This document shows positions 14,075 through 24,970 of a DNA stretch of 64,000 bases, one piece after another. Both the position numbers and the translations under genes were made by a program. The stretch's first letter is position 1, and every line of letters starts with the position of its first letter. Source of the stretch: Otis tarda. Lineage: Eukaryota > Chordata > Aves > Otidiformes > Otididae. The notes below the pieces were generated by a model. The model worked only from the letters and a program-made list of their open reading frames with translations, had not been told where the DNA came from and did not search any database. Location of the stretch: contig CM048553.1 of the NCBI GenBank assembly GCA_026413225.1, positions 16,554,501 through 16,618,500 of the forward strand, given 5' to 3'.

Positions 14075-14261
14075 CCGAATAAAATTTCTTCTTAAAGCAG
14101 CAGCATTTCCTAGTTATTTAAATACCATTCAGCTTTTCTGAAGGCCCTAAAGGCTACTCTGGGATTTCAACTATTCTGTCACTGCATTTTATTAATGCTA
14201 CACATGTACTAGGAGGCAAACACTGATTCTTCTTTAAATGCTTGATACATACAACTCCAGG

Positions 14262-14282
14262 AAAAAAAAAAAGGGGGGGGGG
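14262..14282 (+). repeat. Poly-A/poly-G tract
   Basis: Eleven As are followed directly by ten Gs just beyond exon 14,344-14,432 of gene A, about 60 bp into the downstream intron. Such runs are length-variable and G-rich on one strand. Confidence 0.8.
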
Positions 14283-14343
14283 TGCGGAAACAAACTCATA
14301 GTTCATGGTTCACATCTGCATCCACTTTCCAGCACAGGCTCAC

Positions 14344-14432
14344 CTCAAATCCCAGCCATCCAGGCTTGACTCTCTAGGCAGATCTGCATCACCATGTCCA
14401 AGCAGCTCACAATCCAAAAGGCAGTCCTCCTC
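14344..14432 (-). CDS. Gene A coding exon, acidic segment
   Basis: An 89-nt exon with a strong acceptor (TTTATTTCTTGTAG) and donor TTTGAG|GTGAGC. In phase 0 it encodes 29 residues that begin EEDCLLDCELLGHGDADLP and end SLDGWDL, so it is strongly acidic, unlike the basic exon before it. It exits in phase 2 and is completed as Arg by the exon at 9,778. The phase-2-entry frame meets a stop within a few codons, and the phase-1-entry frame runs into a stop at the donor. Confidence 0.7.
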
Positions 14433-14738
14433 CTACAAGAAATAAACACAAAAAAGCATGGATAAGAACCACAAATACACATCCCAGGGTATGAAAACAA
14501 CTTCAGAACTACCAGGCAGTTGCTCAAAGAGGGTGACCTGAGTGACTACAGGGAAGGAAGCAGTTCAGAGTATCTTGCTACCTTGCCCATTCATATAGAC
14601 AAGATCAGTATCCACAAGCAACAGCACTTTTTGAAGCCCAGCTCTTGATGCCATATTCACAGGGAAAGAGAGGTTTTGCAAATTTGCCAGGAGCCTTGAG
14701 GAACTTGACTCTTCAGTTACAGGAGTCTGAGCCTTTAC

Positions 14739-14835
14739 CGTGAGACATATTTTGAATTTCTCTAGAATGCCGAGCTTTGACTTAATCACCTTGAAGAAAG
14801 TAGTCTGTCGCACCTTTTGATAAAGACAAGCAGCA
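14739..14835 (-). CDS. Gene A coding exon
   Basis: A 97-nt exon following a very good acceptor (TTTTGTTGTTGCCTTCAG) and ending CACG|GTAAAG. Entering in phase 2 it gives a Leu at the junction and then 32 codons, AACLYQKVRQTTFFKVIKSK and onward to KICLT. The stretch is basic and amphipathic, consistent with helices continuing from the previous exon. It exits in phase 0 across an intron of about 300 bp to 14,432. Confidence 0.65.
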
Positions 14836-17800
14836 CTGAAGGCAACAACAAAACAGCAGCATCTACCAAAAGACTACTACCCTCAAAATCTTTAATTTTA
14901 AACATCAGTGGATGCAAACAGAAAAGCCAGCTCTCTTCCTAGAACCACAGCATTCAGGAGACAGACCTGAGACCCCTTCCTGGTGAAGAGCACCTGACCT
15001 ATCAAGCAAGTCCATCTCTGTAGGCAACACCTGCCATGTGGCCTGATTTCTGATCCTCACATCTCAAACCACAACTGCTTTTATTTTCTTCTTTGGCAAA
15101 TACAAATAATCTCTGGCTCTGCCTGTAACACCAATTGCTTTCCCGCAGGGTGACCTAGCCCACGTGGAGATTCATATTGACGCAGTATCCAAGTTAGGTT
15201 GTTTCAAACTAGTTGAATTATCCCAGCACCATATTGTCCTTAAGGATGCCAATCCTCTGAACTCAAAAACTCACAATAATCAACTGCGCTGAGCTTGTTA
15301 CTCTGTTCTGTAACACAAATGGAGTTGTTTCTTTCCACAGAGCGGTGAAGAGTTCTCCAGTGCAGACCTGGACTCCAGGAAAGTCTGTGCTGTTGAACAG
15401 GTTATTGTCTCCCTCTTGTAGTATAGCTGGTAGCAAAAATAACATTTTTACTCTTGTGGGGTGAGGTTCAGCTCACCTGCATACATTTTTAGGTGCCAAA
15501 TATACTGCTTTCACTTTCACTGCTTTATTAAACTTCCTTTTTTTTTAATCTACTAAGAGGCAGAAAATGAAGTAATGACATCCTAAGTGACCAGAGCAAC
15601 AACGGTTAAGATCAGTCAGGTCACTGCTCTGCTTCCACTGCAGCTGCTGAATGTGTCAGACACTAATAACAGCATCTAGAAAAGAGGGCAAAACAAAAAT
15701 AATTCATTGAAAAGAAAGACAGACAAGAGAGGAATTTTGCCCAAGTTGGGAAAAATTCTTATTTTAGAAGACAAACAAACCCCCAAACACAGACTACCTT
15801 AGAGTCCATGGGAACAGATAAGGCAGCAAGTCAGTCTTCTCCCTAATGTTATGCAACTGTTCACACATTTTAACTAAGCCAGTTTTTACAGTCTACCCAC
15901 ATTTATCTTCGTATTCCTGGCAGGAAACTAAGCTAAAATTCCCAGAATATGGCAAACCACATGCTATTGTTTTCCCATTTCCAACTTTCCTTCACCTCAA
16001 ACGAGCATTTGGAAAAGTAAAAGAGTGAGGACTCACTTCAGCCTGATAGGAAAGTTGAAGAAAGAAGATGGTCAGCAAGGGGTAATCAAAACAAAGATAA
16101 ACTAGTTTCCCTACCATCACATAATGCTCAGTTTCTGAAATCCTTCTTGCTACTTAACTTAAGCACTACCTGATTACTTCTATTGTTCCTACCTTACTTC
16201 ACTCTACATATTAACATTTTAAAAGACAGAAAATGAAGGACTTTAAATCCAGCTGCAGTTTTGGTCAACTACTTCACAGGTTTCCTGGAAGCCTCTATGA
16301 GGTGGCAAGAGGTGATATTTCCAATGCACAGCATGCATTAAACCTGATGTGCACTGCCACTATTCCCCTACCATATTCCATAATTTCTTCTTTTTCAGCA
16401 AATGCTACATTTGTGTATTGGAACAAGAGAGAGAAGACCGTGGTGCTGCTGTTTTGAAGTCCTGCAGGTCTGAAGCCTGTCAAAGTCCATCCTTTTAAAG
16501 GAACCTGGAACATCTGGTGTAAGTTGAACTATCTTGATAGAGTTGTTTTTTGTTTTTTTTTTTAATATTTGTCTGTGTCACTATATTCTACATATCCTTG
16601 TAAGTGTCAAGTCTTACAAGAAGTTTTGGTAAGAACACATGATGAGACAAACACAAGGCCTAAGAAATATAGAGCACCTATCAGGGAACATTTGAGATTG
16701 AAATGAAAATGTGAAAGCTGGCAATTGAATTCCAGCCTTTCAAAGACTGACCTTGGCTGCAATTTTTTGCACTCTCTCTCCAGTTCATCTGAGAAGTGTC
16801 TGGCAAGCCACTTGAACCATCTATCTGATAACTCCCAAATTCTGAGAGTTTAGAACAAAAGCAGGAAAAGACACTCCAAATATTAATTGTTGCCTCTTTG
16901 ATGGACTCTGATTTATTACACAATAGATAGATCCTGGAATCAGTCAGTACCTCATGAAGGAAAGACAGACATCAAAATACTATCTGGATCCTTGATATTA
17001 CGAATTAGAAAGAGGGGCTAGTGGGTTATTGCTTCTGCTTGGCCACAAATGTCCATCGTTTTTGATCCACGAGAATAATCAAACTTTGGATTTTTCTAGA
17101 CAAAGATTCTTCTGGATGCAGATAACATCAATATTTGGACTAATTTAACACCTGGAAGCTGAACCAGGAAAGACTGTCACTATGTGCACAGGAGACAGAA
17201 ATATGGCCCCTCTGCAAGAATCTGCAGTGACCCCTCAGGTTATTCACTAGGCTGGCTATAGGACAGCTACAACAGCTTCTCTTCAAAATAAGCCTCGTTG
17301 TTCTGGAGCTCTTACATGCAGAACAGACTTTAAAGAGTTTCACTGAAACAAATTAAGGTTGTATACCTCCAATGTCAAAAGGACAGGAAAAGGAAAGAAA
17401 TATTTAGGATGTTTTATTTATTGCCTAACAACTTACACCATATCAGTTCTGCAAAGCCATCCTTTTCTCAGGCTCTTCAAACTTAACCCAATGAAGCCTG
17501 ACACCACAAAACTTAAAGATGTTTTGATGAGGCCCCATTCTGCAAAGCCTTGGTTCATCTTCATTTCTTACAGAGAATAAAAAAGAAAAAAATGTAGCCT
17601 AGAAAAACCTGGGAAAGAGGCAAAGGAGAGTAACAACTTTCCTGTGAAACCAGGAATCCTCACAGAGATTTCAATCAAACCAGCGTCTAATACCTCCTTC
17701 CCAACTGAGGTGTCATCCTTAATGCTCCAGAGGCATGTAATAAAGCATACTGGGCAGCAGCCAAGAGCAAAGGAGATTTTCAGACTGCTGGTCATGTTTT

Positions 17801-19329
17801 TACAGTTCCTCTTCCTCTTCCACCCCATCAAATAAAAGGCCACAAAGACTTCAATCAGTCCAGGTCTCTCCTGAACACTCAGACAATGACTTAACAGCGA
17901 AATTCAGCCCTATGCCTGCACTTACCCTCTATATTGATGCTAGCCTGTAAACTCTTAACATCCTATATTCTTATTTTTCTTGTCTTCCAGGTGTTTCTGA
18001 AGAACTCTATACAAGAGTAACAGGATACAGGTACTTTTGTTTGTAGCCAGTTCTCTTAGAAAGTACATTCAAAAGCTCAAATCCACCTTGCTGTTATTTT
18101 TTCCTATTCCACCATCTTAATTGAATTGTCATTTGTGACATCATCTGCTCCAGTCAGCAGGACTCTCCTGCAGTGCACTTTTCTCCCCTTTGACCTGACA
18201 CAACACTCTCATAGTTTGACCACTGCTCTAGTCTCCCTGCCCAATGATGTTTTCAGAAACAATCGGCTTTTGCACATTCCAGATGTTTATAAAACTACTT
18301 TTCTGGAGAACTGAAGAAGACCTGCTGAGGAGACAATCTCTACAAGTACCATGATAGAACCTTGCCTGGCTATGCATCCCTCAGCACCCAGAAGTGAAGC
18401 CATTCACCTGGAAGTTACCAGCTCAGTGCTCAGGAAGCTGAGAGCTACACTAAGAATAGGAGGGTGCACGTGCAGTTCTCCCGCTATGCCCTTAATAAGT
18501 ACACTGCACAAGTTAAGGATGTCTCCTATAAATAGCACGGCAATTTATACAAATATACATAGAAATGTATCTGAACCAAAAAATCATGTTATTGCAATGC
18601 AAGATGAATGTTTGAGGTGCACGTTGGAACAATTAAGTGAGCATATCCATGCTTACCACATTAAAGTGCTGTTATTGATACTTGCCAAATACTCCTTAAG
18701 CAAGGAGAATTGAAAGCAGGAAGCTCAAAAAAGCCCTTTAGCCAAGAAAGTCATAAGACATGTTAATGTGAAGTTTTTTCCACTTCAGTAGGCTACAGTG
18801 TCTCTTAGAATCTGGTTCCAAATTTGATGAAATAGGATTCTGCAAGAAACTCTATACCACCTCACAAGCTCCCGTCATATGCTGACCTCTAGTGTAATAA
18901 AGACTCAAAGCACCAGAAGCCTCTTCAAAGCCTTAGAAAACATTATAAAATTATTTTTCCAGCACTTTGAATGACATTTTCATGCAGTAAAACAGACTGA
19001 AGTCAGAAGGGCCTTGCAAGATTACTCTCAGCTGTTTAACAGAATTGAAGCACAGGTAAAAGAAGCTGCAAAACTTAAATTGTTCTAATGTGAAGCTACT
19101 GCTGTGTTTACACTAAGTAATTTACATCAAAGCTGCATTTAACTACTTTGAACACCAGCTTAATTTAACACCTAAACATTCTGGATGTACAGAATTGTTT
19201 TCTAACTACAGTTATACAAAGCTCAGATGAAAAACATTTCAAATGGAAACGCTCAGCTCGGGCAAGTCCTGTACCAGACAGATCACAAGCAGATCAGCCT
19301 AGGTTCTGTATCAGGCTTTCGGAGGGCAT

Positions 19330-19548
19330 GTGGACAGAGCTGCTGACTCAGATATGCTTACTGTACCCAGTACTCAAGACAAGGAGTCTGCTGAAAATGT
19401 CAAAAATCCTCAAGGGTCCTCACTCACTGAAGACCCACCCAGGGCTCACAGTCAGCTGGACAGGTGGCCTCTTAGAGAGCCCTGGCAGACTGGGGTGGGA
19501 GAGTGGCCGGTTGGTTTTGACCAACAGCTTTTAAAGTGAATAAATAAA
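19330..19548 (+). other. ORF ending at a poly(A) signal, unexplained
   Basis: An open frame from about 19,303 (after an in-frame TAG) ends TTTTAAAG|TGA at 19,539. The stop overlaps a double poly(A) signal (AATAAATAAAG, 19,539-19,549). The product is hydrophilic (STQDKESAENVKNPQG..., then RWPLREPWQTGVGEWP). It is antisense to and inside the long intron of gene A. It could be the last exon of a plus-strand transcript, a decayed mobile element end, or chance. I recognise no family. Confidence 0.25.
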
Positions 19549-21513
19549 GTTAGTTTCAAAACTATTAACTTAAAACCCACACAAAAACTTCCCCCCACAC
19601 TTTAATGATTAAAGAATCTACTTTTTTTTTTGTAAGCTAACTATAATTTTATGATAAAAACTATTTAATGAAAGTGTAGCAAATTCTAAGACAGCATTGC
19701 TGAACAAGACAATTAAAATAGATGCCCAAATTATTTACGGCTTGTATATCACTTCTACCCACTCCTCAAACACTTGTCCTAAGCACCTGACTCTGGACAA
19801 CAAATCTCAGAGATGTTCCCTTACTTCAGACCATTTCCTACGCCTCCTTTAAAAGCAGAGCATCATTCAGAGGCTGTTTCCAAGTGAAGTGACATTTTCA
19901 CTTTCCAATGTCTGTACGCAGCACCTCTGAAATGCAGGTGTATGTAGCTATGTTGGAACAAGAGCTTTCACATGCACTCCAGAGTAGAAGCTCTTATAAA
20001 CTGAAATCTCTTTCAAAGAAGATATTAACAGCTTCAGAAATATTACATTCAAAAAGAGTTATGCACAGCACGAAAACAGCCATCATAATTTCAACGTCTT
20101 AAGGAAGTATTCGGAAATCATTTCAGAGACAGTTTGAAACTAAGTTCATATCAACTAAAGAAAGTCCTTTACATTTGTGCTCCCAAATTAGTCCGTGAAG
20201 ATAACCCAGAAGGTAAGGACCGAGTTTTTAAGACTAATTTCTAGCTGTGAGTACCAGAATTCAATAAATTCTCATCTGTAATGATGACATTTGAAAGAAA
20301 AGCTTTGCATTACTTAATTAAAAAAAAAAAAAAAAACACCAAGTATGTGTTTAAACCTAAACATCTAAAGTTTCAGACCACTTCTGAAACACATGCAAGT
20401 CATTAGGAAGACAACTGTTAGTATTGACCACACTTGCCTTCTGCACAGCAGTGAACTTCTTGCAACCTGAACAACGAATTCCACCTCAACATAAGCTGTG
20501 ATCTGTATCCTGAAGTCTGCTTTTTGGATGCACTGTGTCCTGCGATCCAAACCTGGCAGCCTCTCTTGTCAGATCGAGGTGATAGCACCAAATATACGAG
20601 TTGTAGTGAAGTACAGCACCCTTCACGCAATTTGGTAAGCAGTCTAGAAGAAATTAGATTCCTAGCTACTGGTCCAGAATGCTAAAGGTCAAATCTTACC
20701 TGTAAGAATTGCTTTTCTTTCCTACATCACAGTCATTTTATAGCAAAAAACTCTTACTCCAGTTATAGCACGAAGTCAAACAGTAGTACTCAGGATTTAC
20801 AAGGATATTGGTTGCTAAGTAAGGTCATTTCAGGCAGAGTTACGAACAAGATTCGTATTTTAGTATGAGAGATTCTGGTCAAAGCCACTCAGCCACACTT
20901 CATTTCCAATTCAAGTATGCCAACTCAGCCAGCTGCTCACCTCACATACAGCCCATACATCACTCAGACAAGGAACTATATTGAGAAATTCCTTATGGTA
21001 AAATGTAATTTCTATCCAGAAAATAGTTTGCCACTGACCAGGAAAGCATGATACCACTCTCCCAGTCCAAAGGGGGCAACAGCTAATGCACAGAGTACAT
21101 TACGCAGACCTCTGAATAAGTGCACGAGTGAGCTCTGACAAGCTTGCACAACAGATCTGTCCCATTGCATTTGACAGAAAGTGTTCTTCCAATTATTTTT
21201 TTCTGTAAATTCTTGTATTTAATTCAATGCATGTGGTGGTGGGAATTACTTTTAGAACAGTGATGTGCATCAGTACACAGATGTTCCACATTCGTCATGT
21301 CACATGAACCTTGTGGCTAACACCCAACCATTAAAACTCTAAAAATCTGCCTATGTAAAAATCCACATGATGTATTTGTTCCTAGAAGAACATCAGACAA
21401 TATATTAGACTGCTGGAGACAGATTTCTCCAATATCGTGGGGGTTTTTTTGTTTGGTTTTTTTTTTTTTTTTAAAACTGCAACAAGATTTCTTTGGTTTC
21501 AATGAAGATTTGG

Positions 21514-21549
21514 GATGAAGTTTTGGGAACTCCCATCGTCACCTTCATA
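21514..21549 (+). repeat. 36-bp dispersed repeat, copy 2
   Basis: The second copy of the element at 14,039, in the same orientation and with two T-to-C differences in the middle (CATC in place of TATT). It is followed directly by a poly-A run, whereas copy 1 is followed by CCGAATAAAATTTC. Confidence 0.6.
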
Positions 21550-22429
21550 AAAAAAAATACAGAGAAATAAAGTCAAATAGTAGCTCGACAAAATTTGCAA
21601 GAGCTAGGAGAAAGCCCTTCAAACGGAATTAACTGTAGTGTATTGTGTAAAGAAAATGCACATGTTACATATAATCATGTCCAGAATTTTTTTTGGATAG
21701 CCCCTTTTCTAAAGAAACTAAAAACACAGGAGTGAAACAGACAGTTTTGTAGTCAGCACAGAGCTCTAAACTCTTCACTCAAAGAAGTTTCCTAGTTTAT
21801 TCCTTCCTAAATAAATCCAAACAAAAAATAAGGCACAGAAGTTGATGCCAGAATACATGATCTAAGCTCTGCACTCAGACCCTTAAGCACTGCCTTAATG
21901 ATAAGGAACATAGCTCAAAATTCTGTATCTGTTAAGAAATTTGTGTGTCCAGCATTAGTGAAATACTCCATTCTGAATTTTGCATTAAGCTATTGATAAA
22001 ATGTTACACTGCAGACTGCATGAGTTATCAGGCAACCGTGTACTGACTGATTTTTTAGAGTTTGCAATATAATACCTCATAAGGATTTGTTTCAGACACT
22101 AATTCCTGAGCTACCTTTATTAAAAGGCAGTAGCCCTTAAACATAAACACACTGTAGTTGACAGATCCCTGTCTATCCAAAAACCACATTCCTAAGGAAA
22201 AGTTACCTGAATTAACTATGAATTCCTCACGGAATGCACCCAGCTTGCATGTGAGATCTACAGTTATGACCAGCTCAGTACGTTTGGATTTTGGCATACA
22301 CCAGAATGCATCTATTAATTCATATATTAAGCAAATAATAAAATCAAGTAGAGTAAATCTAAAGCCACTTCCTACCACTTATTGCATGTGACAGACCCTA
22401 TAACACAAGAGAGATTATTTCAATTTCTT

Positions 22430-22480
22430 GCTGACAGAAGCTTGTGTGACCCTGGAGAAGTCACTGGGGTTGGTTTGTGG
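22430..22480 (+). repeat. Possible MIR/CORE-SINE remnant
   Basis: The stretch CTTGTGTGACCCTGGAGAAG followed by TCACT resembles the MIR core (TGTGACCTTGGGCAAGTCACTT). MIR-like CORE-SINEs are ancient and survive as fragments in amniotes. The match is short and could be chance. Confidence 0.3.
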
Positions 22481-22873
22481 CTCCACAGCAACCTCAGCCA
22501 GCTGCTGGCTGCCAGATTCCCACTCCTCGGCTGCGTGAGTCTGTCCCTTCCCTGCTCCACAACATATTTGACCCTGCACTGACTCATTTAAGACCAGCAA
22601 CCATAAAAATAATTCAATTGCTTCCTTACACATTAAACACAGATGACTCAGTATGGGGTCAGAAAAGCAGAGGAGTGCCAAGGGGGAAGCTGGTACATGT
22701 GGGTGAGGACATTGTAGCTAGCCCTCATAATACAGCTCCCAGTCCATCATTCAAGGTAAACAGAACTCTCCAATCTCACAGTGGTCTAGTGAGGATGAGT
22801 AACTAAAGGTTAAAAAGGCTCCGAGATCCATGCTCTCTCACTTCAGCCTTTTTTTAGATTATATGCCTAAAAA

Positions 22874-23000
22874 AGGTTGGACGGGGCTCTCAACAGCCTG
22901 ACTGAGTTGAAGATGTCCCTGCTCCTTGCAGGGGGCTGGGACTAGATGACCTTTAAAGGTCCCTTACAACCCTAACTATCCTAGGATTCTATTATTTTAT
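22874..23000 (+). mobile_element. CR1 LINE, 3' end fragment
   Basis: The plus strand shows the CR1 3' tail: GGTTGGACGGGGCTCTCA, then GACTAGATGACCTTTAAAGG, TCCCTTACAACCCTAACTAT and GATTCTATTATT. Only about 125 bp remain, the usual outcome of CR1 5' truncation. Differences from the typical tail indicate an old insertion. It sits within the long intron of gene A, in the opposite orientation to the gene. Confidence 0.85.
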
Positions 23001-24419
23001 AAGGGAACTTTTTTTTTCCCACAGAATACTCATCTTGGGCAACTTTGTGGCTCCCATCACCCAAATTTCCACGTTCTCTAGGCACTTTGAGTCAGAGACT
23101 TAGTAAAATAAAGCTTACACTGGGATCCATGCTGAGGCAGGAGACTCCAGGAAAACCCTTTGTTTTGCAGGAAGCTCCAGTAAAAGAGAAGTGAGAGGGA
23201 ACAGGCACACAAAGGGCCTTCCCTTCTACACACTCAACAAAATCACCATTTGCTGCTGCTTCTGTAATTCCTTCTGTATTTGGGTATGGGATTGTTATCT
23301 TTCTTCCACCCTCCATGTTCAGGGGAGTATTTTTTTTCCCTAGACTGCTGCAAGTGTTGTTTGTGTCTATTGGCACAGCTGCCTCAGGTGGCAGAATTAG
23401 ACAGGATGGATGGGATCAGGACAGCTATGTGTTAATAGTACCAAAGCAGAACCAGGAATGTCACAGACAATGCTCACTTTATTAACACAATCAGAATACA
23501 ACAGACAGAAAATACTTAGCAACATGTATTATCTAGCAGAATAAGCAGCAAAAGCCTCACTCAACATTTAAAGGCTATTTTTAACAGAAGATTATAGGAG
23601 TGGCCTGTTGGAAACACAGCTATATTGGTAAAGAAATTCAGCATATATCTAATAACAGCTTTCTCTTAGACAGTTTTTCTACAATTGCCATGTATCTACG
23701 CACACATACTTTAAACAATTAAGTAGTAGCCATTAACCCATCTGCAAAACCTTAAGTAGCCTCTGGAGCCTTTAGTCTCCTTGTTTGTTTTATGAAATCA
23801 CATCACAAACAATCCGGTTTTATTCATGAGCTAAGCTTTGGAAATTTTATGCACTTAGTGAACTACATAATTATGTTAGAGATTATCTAGTCCTGTGGGA
23901 TTTGCATAGTTCCGTGCTGTCTGCTATTGAAAAGCTTATGTTGCTTACCATTTATTTATGGACTTAAGTTCCTTTGTTTTAAGGTAGCTGCCTCAGATTA
24001 CAGCTTAAGTCTAAGATCAGAGCAATTTTGTGGTGTACTTCATTGTAGCCAACAACAGCCTTGTTAGTCAGTAATACAGCCATGAATACTGTACGTAGAA
24101 GATAATAATCTGAATTTAATGGAAGCCAATCATTACCAATTGATTTGCTGGTTTTGCATTAATCTGTTCAGAAGACATCTATGCTGTTTGGCGGACTATC
24201 GAATAAACAATGGAGGGAAAAAGCAAGTGTGACAGCAGCTCTTGTAGAGGAATGTTATATATGTTTATTACAACACAAGAAGCACTTGTGAGAAGATTTT
24301 AGATTTTCAGAGTGAAGTAGCCTGTCTACGGTGACAAATTCAGTTTTGAAAACGGAAGCAAGTACTATAAGCCAGAACATCAGTAATGCTGGAAAAGCCA
24401 CAGTTTGATTGCTTTGCGT

Positions 24420-24790
24420 GTCATTTAGCTGCCAGTGGCAAGAATCTTCCCACAGAACAAGCGACAGAAGTACATCCCTGCCTCGTGTAACTCCTGGGAA
24501 AGCAGGGCTGTGATTCTCGCAGCGTGTTTACCATGGTCCCCACCTGCAGCCCTTATCGCTGGCAAGCCCAGCCAACACTCCTCCCGCCCTTTCACAGGGG
24601 AAGACATCTGAAGAAGAGCAGACCTCCCTGTTTCAAGAGGCTTGAGAAACTGCAGCGCAGAGACACCGGCTCCATCCTGCCCTGCACAGAGGTGTGCTCT
24701 CTTGCTTTTCCCCAGCTCCATGCAAACTCATAACCTAGATGCTTAGGGTAGATGTTCAGTTTGCCAGTTAGCCAGCAGCAGGTGAGTGCA
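24420..24790. other. Isolated GC-richer segment with ORFs on both strands
   Basis: About 370 bp is clearly richer in G and C than its surroundings. It contains a 98-codon minus-strand ORF (24,425-24,721) and a 69-codon plus-strand ORF (24,524-24,733). On the plus strand it ends in a good donor (CAGCAG|GTGAGTGC at 24,781/24,782). It could be an exon of a separate transcript or an enhancer. I recognise no protein in either frame. Confidence 0.3.
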
Positions 24791-24932
24791 TTTTCTGAAA
24801 CACACAGAAAGGGCTACAACATAAAGGGTAAACTTGATTCCTTTTCTTAATTTAATTTTAGACTGCCATGTTTCACTTTAAATGAGTGAGAGTGAGGGTT
24901 TTGTTAGACTGCTAAGAAGCTTCTGAAAAGCT

Positions 24933-24970
24933 AGACACATCCTAGAAAGGCAGACACATCCTAGAAAGGC
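24933..24970 (+). repeat. 19-bp perfect tandem duplication
   Basis: AGACACATCCTAGAAAGGC occurs twice in direct succession without mismatch, which suggests a recent local duplication. Confidence 0.8.

Larger units (their letters stand above)
9835..14343. other. Intron of gene A
   Basis: Beyond the possible internal promoter, this contains an 18-bp tandem duplication (12,981-13,016), the first copy of a 36-bp repeated element (14,039-14,074) and a (A)11(G)10 tract (14,262-14,282). Splice-like signals on the plus strand near 12,414-12,442 and 12,523 are unsupported. Confidence 0.5.

Noticed and set aside
17926-17962. A 37-nt minus-strand segment before a strong GTAAGT donor (DVKSLQASINIEG)
   Set aside because: It lacks a pyrimidine tract at the acceptor and its phase does not fit between 29,965 and 14,835.
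18351-18713. 120-codon plus-strand ORF
   Set aside because: No start context, splice partner or family resemblance; AT-rich sequence with chance absence of stops is a sufficient explanation.
20365-20640. Overlapping ORFs on both strands with a plus-strand donor (AATTTG|GTAAGC) and a possible GC-AG donor on the minus strand
   Set aside because: No frame connects to another exon on either strand; the GC donor is speculative.
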